A stretch of DNA of 64,000 bases from Suillus spraguei. Taxonomy: Eukaryota > Basidiomycota > Agaricomycetes > Boletales > Suillaceae. The notes beneath the pieces were generated by a model. The model did not search any database. It was not told where the DNA came from and saw nothing but the letters and a program-made list of their open reading frames with translations. Position numbers and translations under genes: made by a program. The DNA is taken from assembly GCA_016800925.1 (NCBI GenBank), contig JABCPU010000120.1:62001-126000 (forward strand), in the 5' to 3' direction. Positions 47,980-58,852 of this stretch are shown here, in pieces (the first letter of the stretch is position 1; every line of letters starts with the position of its first letter).

Positions 47980-50900
47980 TTAGTCTAAATCATCGAGATC
48001 TCCATGCGGGGGTGCATCAATAGAAGGACCTTCTTCTGCCGGTGCATTAGCCTCTGTGTCGTCCAGATTTTCGCTTACCAAAGCGGTCACATGGTGCCAC
48101 GATGCCCTGAATTTTGCAGACAGGGATCGACGGATGGCAGCCTGGCGTTTTGCGTACGCCACCAAGCCCTTGTTGTCCTCAGACTGCTCAGCCACACGCA
48201 GTGTGACCTGTGCTTCCCACCACTTAGTCTGCCAATCGAGAAACTCCAAGACGCGCCGCATCTCCTCCAAGAGCAGTTGGATTTCTTCAAACCACCGGTT
48301 GCATCTGGCCCTCGTTTTGCACCATTCGATGCATAGGGCTAGACGTGCTGTAAGCGATAAAAATAGAAGTAATCACTGATGACTTACAATCCTGAAACCT
48401 GTCACCGTTGTCCGAAGGAATTCCGTGTACATGCCAAATCCACAACATGATCGCCGTGCCTTGAGTGCGACCTCCAAGGTCCCCCATTGGCCGAAGGTCA
48501 GACTTCTTCAATGGCAGCAACTTGCGCTCCCAGCCTACATGGTCTAGTTGCCTTGACAGATGAGTGCATCAGGAAATTCGCACATTCCTTAACGTGCCCT
48601 CATCAGGAAATTCACACATTCCTTGACGTGCCCTTATGTGGACTTATTTACACTTAACTGCCTTGGTGAAATTGAATCTACTTGTCCAAAATTTCAATGT
48701 GAATGAATTCAGAAAAAAAAAGTTGAGATATATTAATATACATGTTTTATTGTATTTCGCACTCAAAAAATATAAGATATGCCAGGTGAATGATGTGAGA
48801 GAGAGCAAACAAGTTTTGAGATAAGTGAGTTAAGCTGATTAAGCATGTTAAGGAATGTGTGAATTTCCTGATGCTTATGCGGACTTATTTACACTTAACT
48901 GCCTTGGTGAAATTGAATCTACTTGTCCAAAATTTCAACGTGAATGAATTCAGAAAAAAAAAGTTGAGATATATTAATATACATGTTTTATTGTATTTCG
49001 CACTCAAAAAATATAAGATATGCCAGGTGAATGATGTGAGAGAGAGCAAACAAGTTTTGAGATAAGTGAGTTAAGCTGATTAAGCACGTCAAGGAATGTG
49101 TGAATTTCCTGATGTGAGAGCTCGCCGAGCACAAGAATACTTCTCGTGACTAAGAATGAGCCGATCCTCAACCGCTTGAATGGTTTTTTGGGCACGAGTG
49201 TTAAGACTTTGTCCGCGAATTTGTTGTGCCTTGAAGCGTAGAAGCTGGTGGCGGAGACGGATGTGAGAGTGGCATTCTTCGAGCACGTCGTTAGCCTGTG
49301 CCAAGCGTAACGACCACTCAACCTCGAGCAATTTCGCATCGCACGTTGTCAGATTACAGATAGAAGATGGAAGAAAGAGTGGGATATCCTCGGCTTTGAT
49401 AGAGTCGAGTTTAGCTTTTGGACAGCCGGTGGTTTCATCAACGGTGCCCTCGTCAGACACAGAGAGACCAGTGGCATGGAAGCGAGCAACGGAGGGCATG
49501 TACAGGACCTGTATGTCAATCCATGAATCAATGCGGCGTTGGAGTGCATTTCTGCGAATCAGAATCTTTGTTTGCTGATTGTTGGTTGAGTGTTGGGTGA
49601 GACCTGCATTATCTACCCGTAAACGTCGTCTACAAAGGAATAAGTAGGAAGTATGTAGCAGTCAATCCATCACTTACTGCGCATTCTCGATGTCCAAGCC
49701 TGTGCTAATTAGGATACTAGGCGTCACCTCTGAATGGAGGGAAATTGATGATCCTTCTTCCAAATCTTTCGCGTCTTGTTGAATGAGCGCTAAACGAACA
49801 GCGGCTTGAGACATTTCTAATATTCAATCAGTCATCAATCACGCTCTAAAATTTTGAACTTACCTTGACTTTGACTGTTGAAGGGGTTGGGTTTCGTGTG
49901 ATCGCTCTCCCAAGCAATGACTTCTTCAGTCCAGGCCGCGAGTGATGCAGCGCCCAACTCTGACTGTTCGATGGATCCCTCTAAGTCCGCGAGGGCATGG
50001 CGATGGTCCCGTTCAGCGTATGCAGCATCTGTTATTTTACGTAGTAGTGTTCGACCTTGTAAAGTAATCAATTCGCTGAATAAACATTTAAAACTCGAGA
50101 CTTACCAAGACCTGTCACCTTTTTCCAGTTCCAGTCCCCAAAATGGTCGTCTAAGACATCTCGACGTGTACCGGGTGCCATTTCCTTTGTGCTCACAGCA
50201 ACACGGTTTATATTGGCCCAACCGCGCTCCGGCGCTTCTCCATCGGTCCGTCCAACATAAGGAGACCAATTGAATGAAAAAGTCGTCTGACAGGCTGCAA
50301 CGTGTGCTGCAAGATGGAATTTCGGAACGAAAAACCTGAATTGTTGAGTGCTACTGGGATGAAGTCGTAAGGGAAGAGCAGTCGACACGCGATGCCACAG
50401 TTTTTTGTGCCACTGACATGCGATATCGTAGGAGAAATTGACGGATGGGATTGACGAAAAGCGTGAAAGCGCGGAGAAGACAATATAATCCATATTTAAG
50501 TATCTGCCCAAATGAAATCAAAAACCGATAACGTTCTTCCAGTGACACGAGTACTCACTTTTCCCCTTTTTGAAGATCCCCGACGCCATTCGCTAACCGC
50601 ATGTCGTGCCTCGCGCAAACTACAGTGCCGACACCCGTTGCTGCGAGTCCCTTGGAAGATTTCGTGTCCGCCATATTGACCGCGTTATGGCTAACACAAT
50701 TACTTTTCTAAGGCATTTAAATCAGCAACGGCTGAAAGCAATAATCATTCAACTCACCTCTTGTGCTAGACTTGCATTTTCTTGAAGGTACGCCTTGTAG
50801 TTACTTTCTTTGATGAAGTAACCCCACCCTTGGCTCAATCCAGGGTCCCTGTCATCGCTGGATACCAGTCGTCATTTCAGACGAAAGTTGGTGTCGATAG

Positions 50901-52216
50901 CCAAAAACAGTGAGTAGATCCATCTGTAGAATGTATTCAGATTACGGCTGAAAATAGGGAGGAGAGACAGTCAAATCTTACCGGTTCCCAGGTGAGACGT
51001 CCTCTAATGTCTCGGGCACATTTTTGCCAGGGTGAGGGCAGGCGGGGCACAGAACCACGATTTCTCCTTCTTTGGTAGCGCTAACTCCAGTGGGGTCATG
51101 CCCACGACCTGCCCGTTTTAGTGCCTTGAGGTTGCGCCACTCCGCCATCATTCGCAAAAAGACAGAATATTGATCCTATGAATTTCAATGATCAAAGGTA
51201 AATCAATCAGGATAAAGTTTATAGAGTACAAGTCACCTTGATAGACTTGACGCCTGTGTTGTCACTCCGACGTGCAACGCAGTGGTAAAACTCAAACGCG
51301 GATACCTTGGATTCAAATGAAAGCAAGTGGAAGTGTTCGAGAACAGTAAACGTAGCAGCTGTTCGTGGGTCGGTGGATGTTGCTGGGAACCAGCGAGCGC
51401 GCAGGATCTGTTTGTAGTGTGAGGATGCATACTCACAATGACAAAAGTCAAGAGCGACGTCATGGATTCCGTGAACATCGATGACAGTAAAATCATCGTC
51501 AAAGGCTGGTTTTGGTTTGCGGCAGCGCTGACCAGCACCGTGACCCAGCTGTATGCGGAGCCCCAGTTGCTTCAAGGTCGTTGGATGGAAATACCCTTCA
51601 TACCATCTCTGAATCAATGGCGTTAGTGGAAAGCACTGATGTCCATAAAAAAACATACCTTCAGCCGATGCAGGGGCATGTTCTGGTGGAGGTTCATAAC
51701 ACATGACTGGCAGTATAATGCGACAGAAAAGCAGTCTTCGCAACGAAATACTGCATTCGAATCGCCACAGTTATGGCACGAGTGACATGTGTCACCACGT
51801 CCTTCCAAGCGGATGAATTCGTCGAGATAAGTTTGACGTTCAGAGGTCCAAATACGAATGGGGTCATCCTGTTGAAAAAATCGAGGTCAGCTCTCAGTCT
51901 AGTTTTCAACATCCAAGCTTGCCTGCGGTCGTATTTCTTTTGAACCTGTGATGTTGCAAGGCTCTGTATCAAGGAATGAAGTGTCGTTCTGAGACTCGTT
52001 CCAAGGATCCTCGAAGAGGTTAGTGTTGACGCCAAGCTCGAGTTCTGGGGTAGCGCCAGCTGGTGTCCCATTAAGATATGTTGTCCGTAGATCGATCTGC
52101 CCAGTGGGATCAACAGCATATATTCTGTGGCGTTGGACGTTGCATGAAGATGCGCCAGTGGGATCTGAAAGCACATGTCGCACTAGGCGAGGTTTTTTGC
52201 TGGGACGACCAACCAT
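47980..52216 (-). pseudogene. KDZ (CxC2-type) transposase
   Basis: Reading leftward from ATG 52216: MVGRPSKKPRLVRHVLSDPT, then the CxC2 cysteine cluster CHSCHNCGDSNAVFRCEDCF with YCQSCVMNLHQNMPLHRLK, and the RWYEGYFHPTTLKQLG region. The KDZ core follows: LFLAIDTNFRLK, DPGLSQGWGYFI, VNFSYDIACQWHKKLW, FFVPKFHLAAHVAACQ and YVGRTDGEAPERGWANINRV, the Asp/Glu motifs of the catalytic domain. A helical C-terminal part ends PPHGDLDDLD. Many short introns. Two lesions: TGA after FRLK (complement of 50872-50874, where related proteins have Arg; CGA to TGA is likely), and a double MITE insertion at 48567-49114. KDZ transposases move DNA elements in basidiomycetes and are reported to travel with TET/JBP-like genes; none is visible in this copy. 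Confidence 0.82.
48567..49114. mobile_element. Two tandem MITEs inside the KDZ transposase gene
   Basis: Order: end, end, body, end, body, end. The ends are CATCAGGAAATTCRCACATT and AATGTGTGAATTTCCTGATG. The two bodies of about 225 bp (about 48640-48865 and 48880-49106) are nearly identical and both give the spurious ORF LHLTALVKLNLLVQNFNVNE. If the block is removed with a CA duplication, the transposase frame reads RRALTHLSRQLDHVGWERKL. Confidence 0.8.
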
Positions 52217-52430
52217 CAGTCACGGCACACTCTTATTATCAAGCCAAACATTGTTGAGCCACCATGATACGGTGAGCTCATTCATGATGTATCCAAGCGG
52301 ACAGAACCAAACTCAATGATGTATCAAAATGGACAATGAATGGACCTTTCAAATGATCCAACTGCACAACTTCTCGCCGGTCCCTTCGGCACAATCCTGT
52401 TGTACTCCAACTCCGAGTCGCTGAAAAGGT

Positions 52431-55400
52431 ATGGATCCTGAGATATCATTTGAGCTAGAGCTCACGTTGGACTCAGCCCAGATGTCAGATTGGCAACCGA
52501 CGCAAGAGCAACACACGTGGTTGATGCCACGCTTAACCGAATACACACTGCGAATTTCACACAGCAAGGCACCTGCCTTCTGGGCACGGTTGAATGATGA
52601 ATGGCTGCTGAAATGGCCCGAGCAGGCTTTGCTATGGCCTGAACGTCCAGCCGGGGATGCATTGACTGAAAGTGAAGAGAAGGAACTTTTTGCAGCTGAA
52701 AAGGCAAGGAAACAAGTCAGTCGACAGTTCATTCAATGATTGCAGTGGATGATTGACCATCAGATAGGACTTAAGAAGCTGGATGTTGTGGGCGTCGGTT
52801 CGTCCAAAACATGCTCGTACAATGTACGGTTGCTCAGGCTGTTGTGGGACCGCTGATGGATGTTGCATCGAATTTCAATTCCCTGATCTAAACCTATTAT
52901 GATTGTAAATCGTTACATTACCTATATATCTTGGTCTATGTAGTTTGAAGCAAGGCAATCCACCATGCAAAGACCGCGCATGCTGTGATCCCACATTTAA
53001 ATTCAAGCTTTGAGTTGAGAATTTCGGTGTTGGCAATATAGCCAGTAAAAGCCCTATAAAAGTCCAACAAGGTATGAACCAAATGTACTACGTGATTCTT
53101 AGCCACTTACAACCTTGAATCATGGGTCAGCCCAAACTCTATAACACTCCAGAAGAACGTCAAGAGGCCAAACAGATGCACCGACGGACACACTATGCAA
53201 GGTCAATCCACGACACTCGTCTTTTTATTAATGTATGTTACTCACTTTCAACCAGGAACAAAGCTGCAATCAGCGCGAGACTCAAAGTGAAGTATCGGGA
53301 AAACCAAGCACGAGATGCCCCAGTCTTCCCCTCAAAAAAAGTTAATGGGTGAGCGTATTGTTGATATCTATTCACCCGCTTATCTCAGAGGTCATTCATA
53401 GTGATATCAACCATCATATGATCGATCCTTACGACAATCAGGGCTCACAGCATGTTCACTGCCACCAGAAAACAAAGTCCGCGTGAGTTTTGATCTAATT
53501 TCATTCCCTTGCTGCGATCGAATATTCAATTATACAGCAACAAAAGGGATCGCTTATCAAGGTACTTAGATGGACCACCTGCACAGGTGATAGATGCTCT
53601 AGTACGCAACCACCTCGAGACTGGTGACTTAGATGGACTTCGAGGGACACTATCTGCATTAGAGGTGATTGTCGAGGAGTTGCACGATACAGAACAGCAT
53701 ATATTAGGACGCGAGGGCATGAGCCCAAAATTTCTTAAGGCATCTGATGCATCCAAGGAGGCAAAGGAAGTGATTCGTGCTGTGGAAGATGTTTTTTGTT
53801 GCGCATTGGTGTCAGGGATGGATCTTCACCAGCGATACACAGACAAAAAATTTATATTCCAGACGCTCTGGGACACTAAGTAGGTAGCTATAGTTAATGT
53901 AATTGAACAGTAAAAGATTGTACTCGCTACACGCCGACTTCATCATGGGGTCTGTGCGTGAGATATTGCCGCAATAGCAGGCTAAACTTCTTCGAGGGTT
54001 TGCTAATTAATTTCCCCCCTCACACGCATATAAGGGAAAGCGTATCGCTATCGTGAAGCAGCACACAGCAAGCCTCTATAGCGGAGAGACTGATGATGTT
54101 AAGGCGGAGGTACAGCGATACATCGAGAATCAGAAGACTCGGACGCAAAACGGTGATGAGGCGGGAATGTGGAGCGAAGTCGATTATGCAAGGTAATAGA
54201 ATTTACAGCCTATCGACTATGATGTGTATCAGCTTATGAGACCGCATAGAAATATAGAAAAACTTGCTGCTATCGCTAACAAGTTCCTCAAGGGGCTAGC
54301 GGAAGCCACTGGGTTCACATTCTCCCTCCTGGCGGGTGGTCCTTCTCCAGAGTCCAACGGCTCAATTGACGTCTATAGGCATGTGCATTAGTACTTATGA
54401 AATAGAGTTAAACACTGACCTAAATCAAAGTTTCCATGTGGGTCACACCAAGTTCGGAAACGACTTCAGCAAGGCATACCCTGAGTTTGAAACAGGTATC
54501 ATGTCTCCATTCAGAGACCATCTGTATCGAGTATATCGTGAGTTGCATGGCGCTGAAAAAACTATTGACTTACTCATTCAGAACAGCTGATCTGGTGGAC
54601 TCAAGGGCACGCCTAGGGAGTCCCGCGTCGTTGAACGAGGGTCCCACATCGTTGAACGAGCTTGAGGGTCCTGCATTGTTGAACGAGTTTGAGAGTCCCG
54701 TGTTGTCGAATGAGATTGAGATAGGAAGGGGTCTGGAGGATGTGTCCCAACCACGATCGGATATATCATCTGATGGCCATCACTCGGCATTACGCGGAAT
54801 GAAGGATGCTGACAAATCAGGTCAGACTTTTTCCGATACGTCCGCCAGTACTAGTGGTCTAGACACCCACCTGCTGTTTGATTCAGCTCAACAGAGCTCA
54901 CTTGATTTTTCTGAAGACTTGACTGGCGATTGGAATCTCGACGACACTTTTTGGATGGATCTTGCTGCCAAGGTTGCAGCATTTGAGGTGTTAGGTGGTG
55001 ACAATCCGGCCTTGCCGCACTTGCCTCCTTACCCACATACAGAGTCCACATCTTCCCCAACCCCACAATCACCCGTTCCAGCGCCGCTGCCGCATGTCCC
55101 ACAAACCATATGTCGCACATCCCCTGCTACCTCATCCCATATGGTCCCTGCATCTCCAGAGGTTCCAGTACAGGCTGCGCAGTTCCTGCACCATGATTCT
55201 CAGTCAGCGAGTCCTATGGAGCCACAATTACAGCCCTCACCCCCTCCCATTTCCACTTTACCTGGACTCCCTTTCAACACACCAGTCATCGCCAAGACAG
55301 CAATGCAACCCTTACTGCACCAGTCAAATGCGCCGTCCACAAGTGGTGTTGAACCCTCCCCTGATGGCAACGAACATTGTCATCGACGTAGGACTGGTCG

Positions 55401-55521
55401 GGTGTCCATTCCCTCCAAGCGCAATGCCGCCGCTAATAGCATTGGCAAAAATACACTGACTGTTTCCGGGAAGCATACCACGGCACAGGAATCTAGTACG
55501 TCCAGTCGCAAACAGAAGTAA
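52431..55521 (+). pseudogene. Accessory gene of the KDZ element (helical, Pro/Ser-rich tail)
   Basis: The N-part (52431-52739) has DWQPTQEQHTWLMPRLTEYT, FWARLNDEWLLKWPEQALLW and LTESEEKELFAAEKARKQ, a pattern common in Agaricomycete transposon-linked proteins. The frame hits TGA at 52737-52739 where the pattern expects Trp (FIQ-W-LQW). A later part (about 53985-54400) has HKGKRIAIVKQHTASLYSGE, AKFLKGLAEATGFTFSLL-like text and LLAGGPSPESNGSIDV, again typical of the same family, and VGHTKFGNDFSKAYPEFETG. A long Ser/Pro/Thr/Gln tail ends at 55521. The family is of unknown function. The middle is occupied by a second gene (53122-53883), so the gene is either interrupted or two genes overlap in my reading. 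Confidence 0.45.
53122..53883 (+). CDS. Small basic protein, MGQPKLYNTPEERQ family
   Basis: Exon 1 begins MGQPKLYNTPEERQEAKQMH and HRRTHYAR; after an intron, NKAAISARLKVKYRENQARD. A later exon (from about 53540) reads NKRDRLSRYLDGPPAQVIDA, NHLETGDLDGLRGTLSALEV and DLHQRYTDKKFIFQTLWDTK, then TAG at 53881-53883. The opening P-LY-T-EE...NK..I...K...YR is frequent in Agaricomycete genomes as small proteins of unknown role, often near transposons. The exon between 53345 and 53540 is uncertain. It lies between the two parts of the accessory gene. Confidence 0.5.
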
Positions 55522-56630
55522 GGTCCTACTTCCATCTGTGTCGCCTGGTTACTTACATTTTCAAACAGGAAACAAAAGGTATGATAGCGCATTGCATTTT
55601 GCCACTCTTCAGTGGACCATGGACTTTGTCCTCCGCATTTTTGTTACCTCATCAGGAAATTCACACATTCCTTGACGTGCCCTTATGCGGACTTATTTAC
55701 ACTTAACTGCCTTGGTGAAATTGAATCTACTTGTCCAAAATTTCAATGTGAATGAATTCAGAAAAAAAAAGTTGAGATATATTAATATACATGTTTTATT
55801 GTATTTCGCACTCAAAAAATATAAGATATGCCAGGTGAATGATGTGAGAGAGAGCAAACAAGTTTTGAGATAAGTGAGTTAAGCTGATTAAGCATGTTAA
55901 GGAATGTGTGAATTTCCTGATGCTCATTTTTTGTTACCTCTGATCTTTGTATATTCAGCGTAATTAGCTATTGAATAATACAATCATATATTTTCCATCA
56001 ATAACCAATGCACTGAGTCGCTTCACCACTTCAAAAATGCACTGAGTCACTTCGCCACTTCAAACTTCAATGCGCGCGTGCCATAAAAAAAGTCACATGA
56101 CAATAAGACTTGAGAAGGTTGAATGAACACCACAGCGGTCCATCTATTATATACTTACATCGCTGGATATCACTTGCTATAGCGAAAATCAGCTGGACGG
56201 GCAGTGACTCAGACTCAAAAAAGACACAGCGAAAGCAACCATGTCAGGATATCACGTGACACATGGACGATATTTGCAAAGTTCAACTCATTTTCGTCGT
56301 TGAAGTCTACCCCAGTCAGGTACAATGACCATCGCTTCTCCATCATTTTACTGGACCAAATCAACCCAGATCCATCTCATTGTGAGCCGCCGGATGAGAA
56401 GAACCTACCCAGATCGGTCAGGAAGCCCCCAGGAGGGGTGGAGGTGCAATATATGGCATTCAACCCCTTCAAATTAGGTTTAGGAAGCGCTGAGAATCCA
56501 TTTTGACGAGTCACACTTGGATGTATCCAGTGATACATCATGTTGGACAGTAGATAATGAGACTGGTTGATGTATACCTATTTTAGGGCTATAGTAGTAT
56601 ACTGATGTATCTATATAGCACTATGGGCTG
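55522..56630. other. KDZ right part: MITE, unknown ORF, right terminus
   Basis: After the accessory gene come a MITE (55650-55922), an ORF at 56204-56506 without family (MTQTQKRHSESNHVRISRDT...), and the right terminal inverted repeat (about 56570-56630). No further gene is seen. Confidence 0.5.
55650..55922. mobile_element. MITE, single copy of the 48.6-kb family
   Basis: CATCAGGAAATTCACACATT at the left end and AATGTGTGAATTTCCTGATG at the right; the body is almost identical to both copies at 48.6-49.1 kb, so the insertions are recent. The flanks repeat CATTTTTGTTACCTC (left) and CATTTTTTGTTACCTC (right). Confidence 0.8.
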
Positions 56631-57654
56631 TATCAGCGCGATTGATCCACAGGCAATGTTTGTGGCCAGGAAGATAATAACCAGAACGATAAGTATGTTT
56701 CTAGATCTCTGATACATGGCATGCAACCGAGCAATCATGATGACTTTACATCATGTTTTAGTCGAGTCAATATCACTGAGGTATTGCAGCTCACCGCCCA
56801 GCATGGCAGCTACGACCACATTTGTCCCATTTACAGCGTAGTTCATAATGTTGCCTGAAACACTATCAGTGATCGCCTTTGTACTAGGATAAAATGCTCC
56901 ACTCACATCTATGAGTCATTATGTTAAGCCAAGTTTAGTGGTCAAAATCTCACTCGCTCCTGCATATTATAAATGTATTCATTGGATAGGAATGAGATGG
57001 TTGCAAAATACTCACTGTATCTGTCAGTGAGACCGATGGAATGTATTCTGTGTGCCGCCAGTCAGAAGAATCGAACACAGTGCATATGAGACATACCCAG
57101 AAGAGTGATGCTGATCATGAGAAATGGGCTATTAGCACAGCACCAATTTGTTGGCCTCAAGAACATACATAGAATATGGTATTCCGATATATCGTGTCTA
57201 GAATATTTTGGAATCAGCACAACTTGCCTGTTACACTGTAGTATGACATAAGGTACGAACTATCATGTACAGCACGGTCATGAGAGACCAGCGTTGTCTC
57301 TGTCGCAAATTCATTGTATTCTGTTTCTTGTCTTCTAAGATGGGACTGTCACTCACCCAGATCAGTTCAATCTGTAACACCATTCTTAGCGAGTTGACTA
57401 CCCCGGCGATAGCACCGACCTACCTCTTGTCCTAGTGTCAGCACTGAAATTATCATGAGAATTTCAGTGGTTTTTGAACACTGTTCGACGCACCCCAATC
57501 ATATACCACCACAACACCGGTGGCAACTGCGAAACCACAAGTCAATGTTAAATCGAGATGTCATTAACTGATACAACCAACCCATCCAATAACTGTAAAA
57601 AATATCAGAACTGATAAATGGCCACAAACTGGGATCATTTGAGACTACGGTCAT

Positions 57655-58500
57655 ATTCGAGGGATGAGTGTGAACGAGTGGGGGGCGTTGGTGGTGTATA
57701 ACAATAGTGTTCGTGCTAGATATACCACCATTGAGCGCTTCTATCGCCAAAATCGGTATGATGGAGATGGATATTTGATCCCTCAAGACCCACCAGTATT
57801 GCATTGTGAAAGAGCGATTAGATGAAAGTATACGTATGTTGATTTGCAGACTGGCGATGTAGTATGAAGCACGCCGCCAGTTGAACATCAGGAACGTTCC
57901 AGTTGGTGATGTCGGTAACTCATTTCCAGCATCATTGTTGCAGCATTCTTACTGCAAGCTTGCATAAACAGAGGAGTTCTGTATAAAATCATGTATTCAT
58001 CATTCTAACACAGGTCGACGCATGATGTGATCGAAAACAAGCATGTGCGCTCTCTTCTGCCAAGCTCAAGGCATAACCATGACAGCTCCTCCGATTGCTA
58101 TTATAGAACAAGGGCCATTCTACAGCATATCACCACAGGAGCCAGATAGGAGACCGTGACACAGTGGGTCGAAGCGGAGCGAATATGACTCACTTAATCT
58201 GTTGCCTGGTTTGCTTAAATCGATAAACAAAGATATGTTTAGCTTCATTTTTAAAGCACGAAATGGAACATTTATTGTGCCACTGGCAGCCGCGTCAGCG
58301 GGCATAGCAGCGAGGGAATACAATATAAAGTGTACCATGTGGCAGATACATCCCGACACATGCTGTATGATTAATATCTGATGCCATCCACACTAAGCGA
58401 AAGAGAACTTGTGGGAGATAAGAAGCCGGTAACTTACGTGCAAGAATCCCAATTTCCAATTGTGCAGGTTTGTGAATTGATGACCATATTGTTTCAGTGA
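57655..58500 (-). repeat. Copy B upstream flank and repeat block X, copy 2
   Basis: From 57950 it matches 44760-45334 (CTTGCATAAACAGAGGAGTT..., CATGTGCGCTCT). The short leftward frame CHMVHFILYSLAAMPADAAA corresponds to CHMVRLVLYPLSAMPADTAA in copy 1; frameshifts have broken it. Confidence 0.6.
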
Positions 58501-58852
58501 TTTTGTCAGTCCCGAAGTACTTGAACTGGTGAAGGTTGCGAGTCAATTATAAAAGCGAGATCCGTCGGATGAGCAAAGAAAGGTTTCAGTTTGATTGGCC
58601 AATGTGGAGACCTAGGTTAATTCCGCCAAGTCAAAACTCAACCCAAATTATTAGGGCTGCTCAATTCTTGCCAAATGCATCAATACTCACAAATAACATG
58701 CACTCTGTTTTCAGTTGATCATCCAAAGTCGTTTGGTGCAGCATCGCTAGCGGCCTAGGTATGTTCGTTCGGCGGGAGCGTGAGTTGATATAATAGTTAC
58801 TTCAATTTTCTTGGGAGTCTGATGAGTATGCACAGGCTTTCCTTGCTGTAAG
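58501..58852. other. hAT left flank, no gene called
   Basis: It ends in the 8-bp GCTGTAAG target duplication at 58845-58852. Read leftward, QGKPVHTHQTPKKIEVTIIS is open but unassigned. The host locus continues at 60217. Confidence 0.4.

Larger units (their letters stand above)
47774..56611. promoter_or_regulatory. GATGTATC sites at both ends and mid-element of KDZ
   Basis: GATGTATC or its complement GATACATC occurs near 47775, 47809 and 47841 (left end), 52286 and 52318 (between the divergent genes), and 56520, 56532 and 56604 (right end). Four of the eight are followed within about eight bases by a GGACA box (GCGGACA or TGGACA), always on the same side of the word. The layout fits transposase-binding sites that also sit in the shared promoter; that is inference. 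Confidence 0.5.
47755..56630. mobile_element. KDZ DNA transposon, 8.9 kb, with defined ends
   Basis: It is flanked by TATCAG at 47749-47754 and 56631-56636, consistent with a 6-bp target duplication. The ends are imperfect inverted repeats of about 60 bp. The best block is CTATAGGCCTAAAATAGGGA-TACATC at the left against CTATAGCCCTAAAATAGGTA-TACATC from the right end; outward of it GTGGCATATGGATGTATC pairs with GTGCTATATAGATACATC. Contents: KDZ transposase (-), an accessory gene set (+), three MITE copies and a 56.2-kb ORF of unknown type (56204-56506). Confidence 0.78.
47070..57654 (-). pseudogene. DUF6533-family membrane protein, copy B, split by KDZ element
   Basis: The 5' part lies at 57654 down to 56631: ATG with MTVVSNDPSLWPFISSDIFY, then VATGVVVVYDW. 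The 3' part lies at 47754 down to 47070: CDYSSGGSIQLLVSMIWMLN, EALALCLSVWIAAKHFRELR, GDCFRVLIKSHVLYFAR, with stop at 47070-47072. Between them sits an 8.9-kb transposon, so the gene cannot be expressed whole. Removing the insertion with one copy of the 6-bp repeat gives a junction of exactly the same length as in copy A (52 bp compared). Confidence 0.75.

Noticed and set aside
48636..49065. Identical 62-68 codon ORFs (LHLTALVKLNLLVQ...)
   Set aside because: They lie in the MITE bodies; the identity reflects element copies and there is no promoter or family.
47755..56630. TET/JBP dioxygenase gene expected as KDZ cargo
   Set aside because: No HxD...H...R double-stranded beta-helix pattern was found in any ORF of the element.
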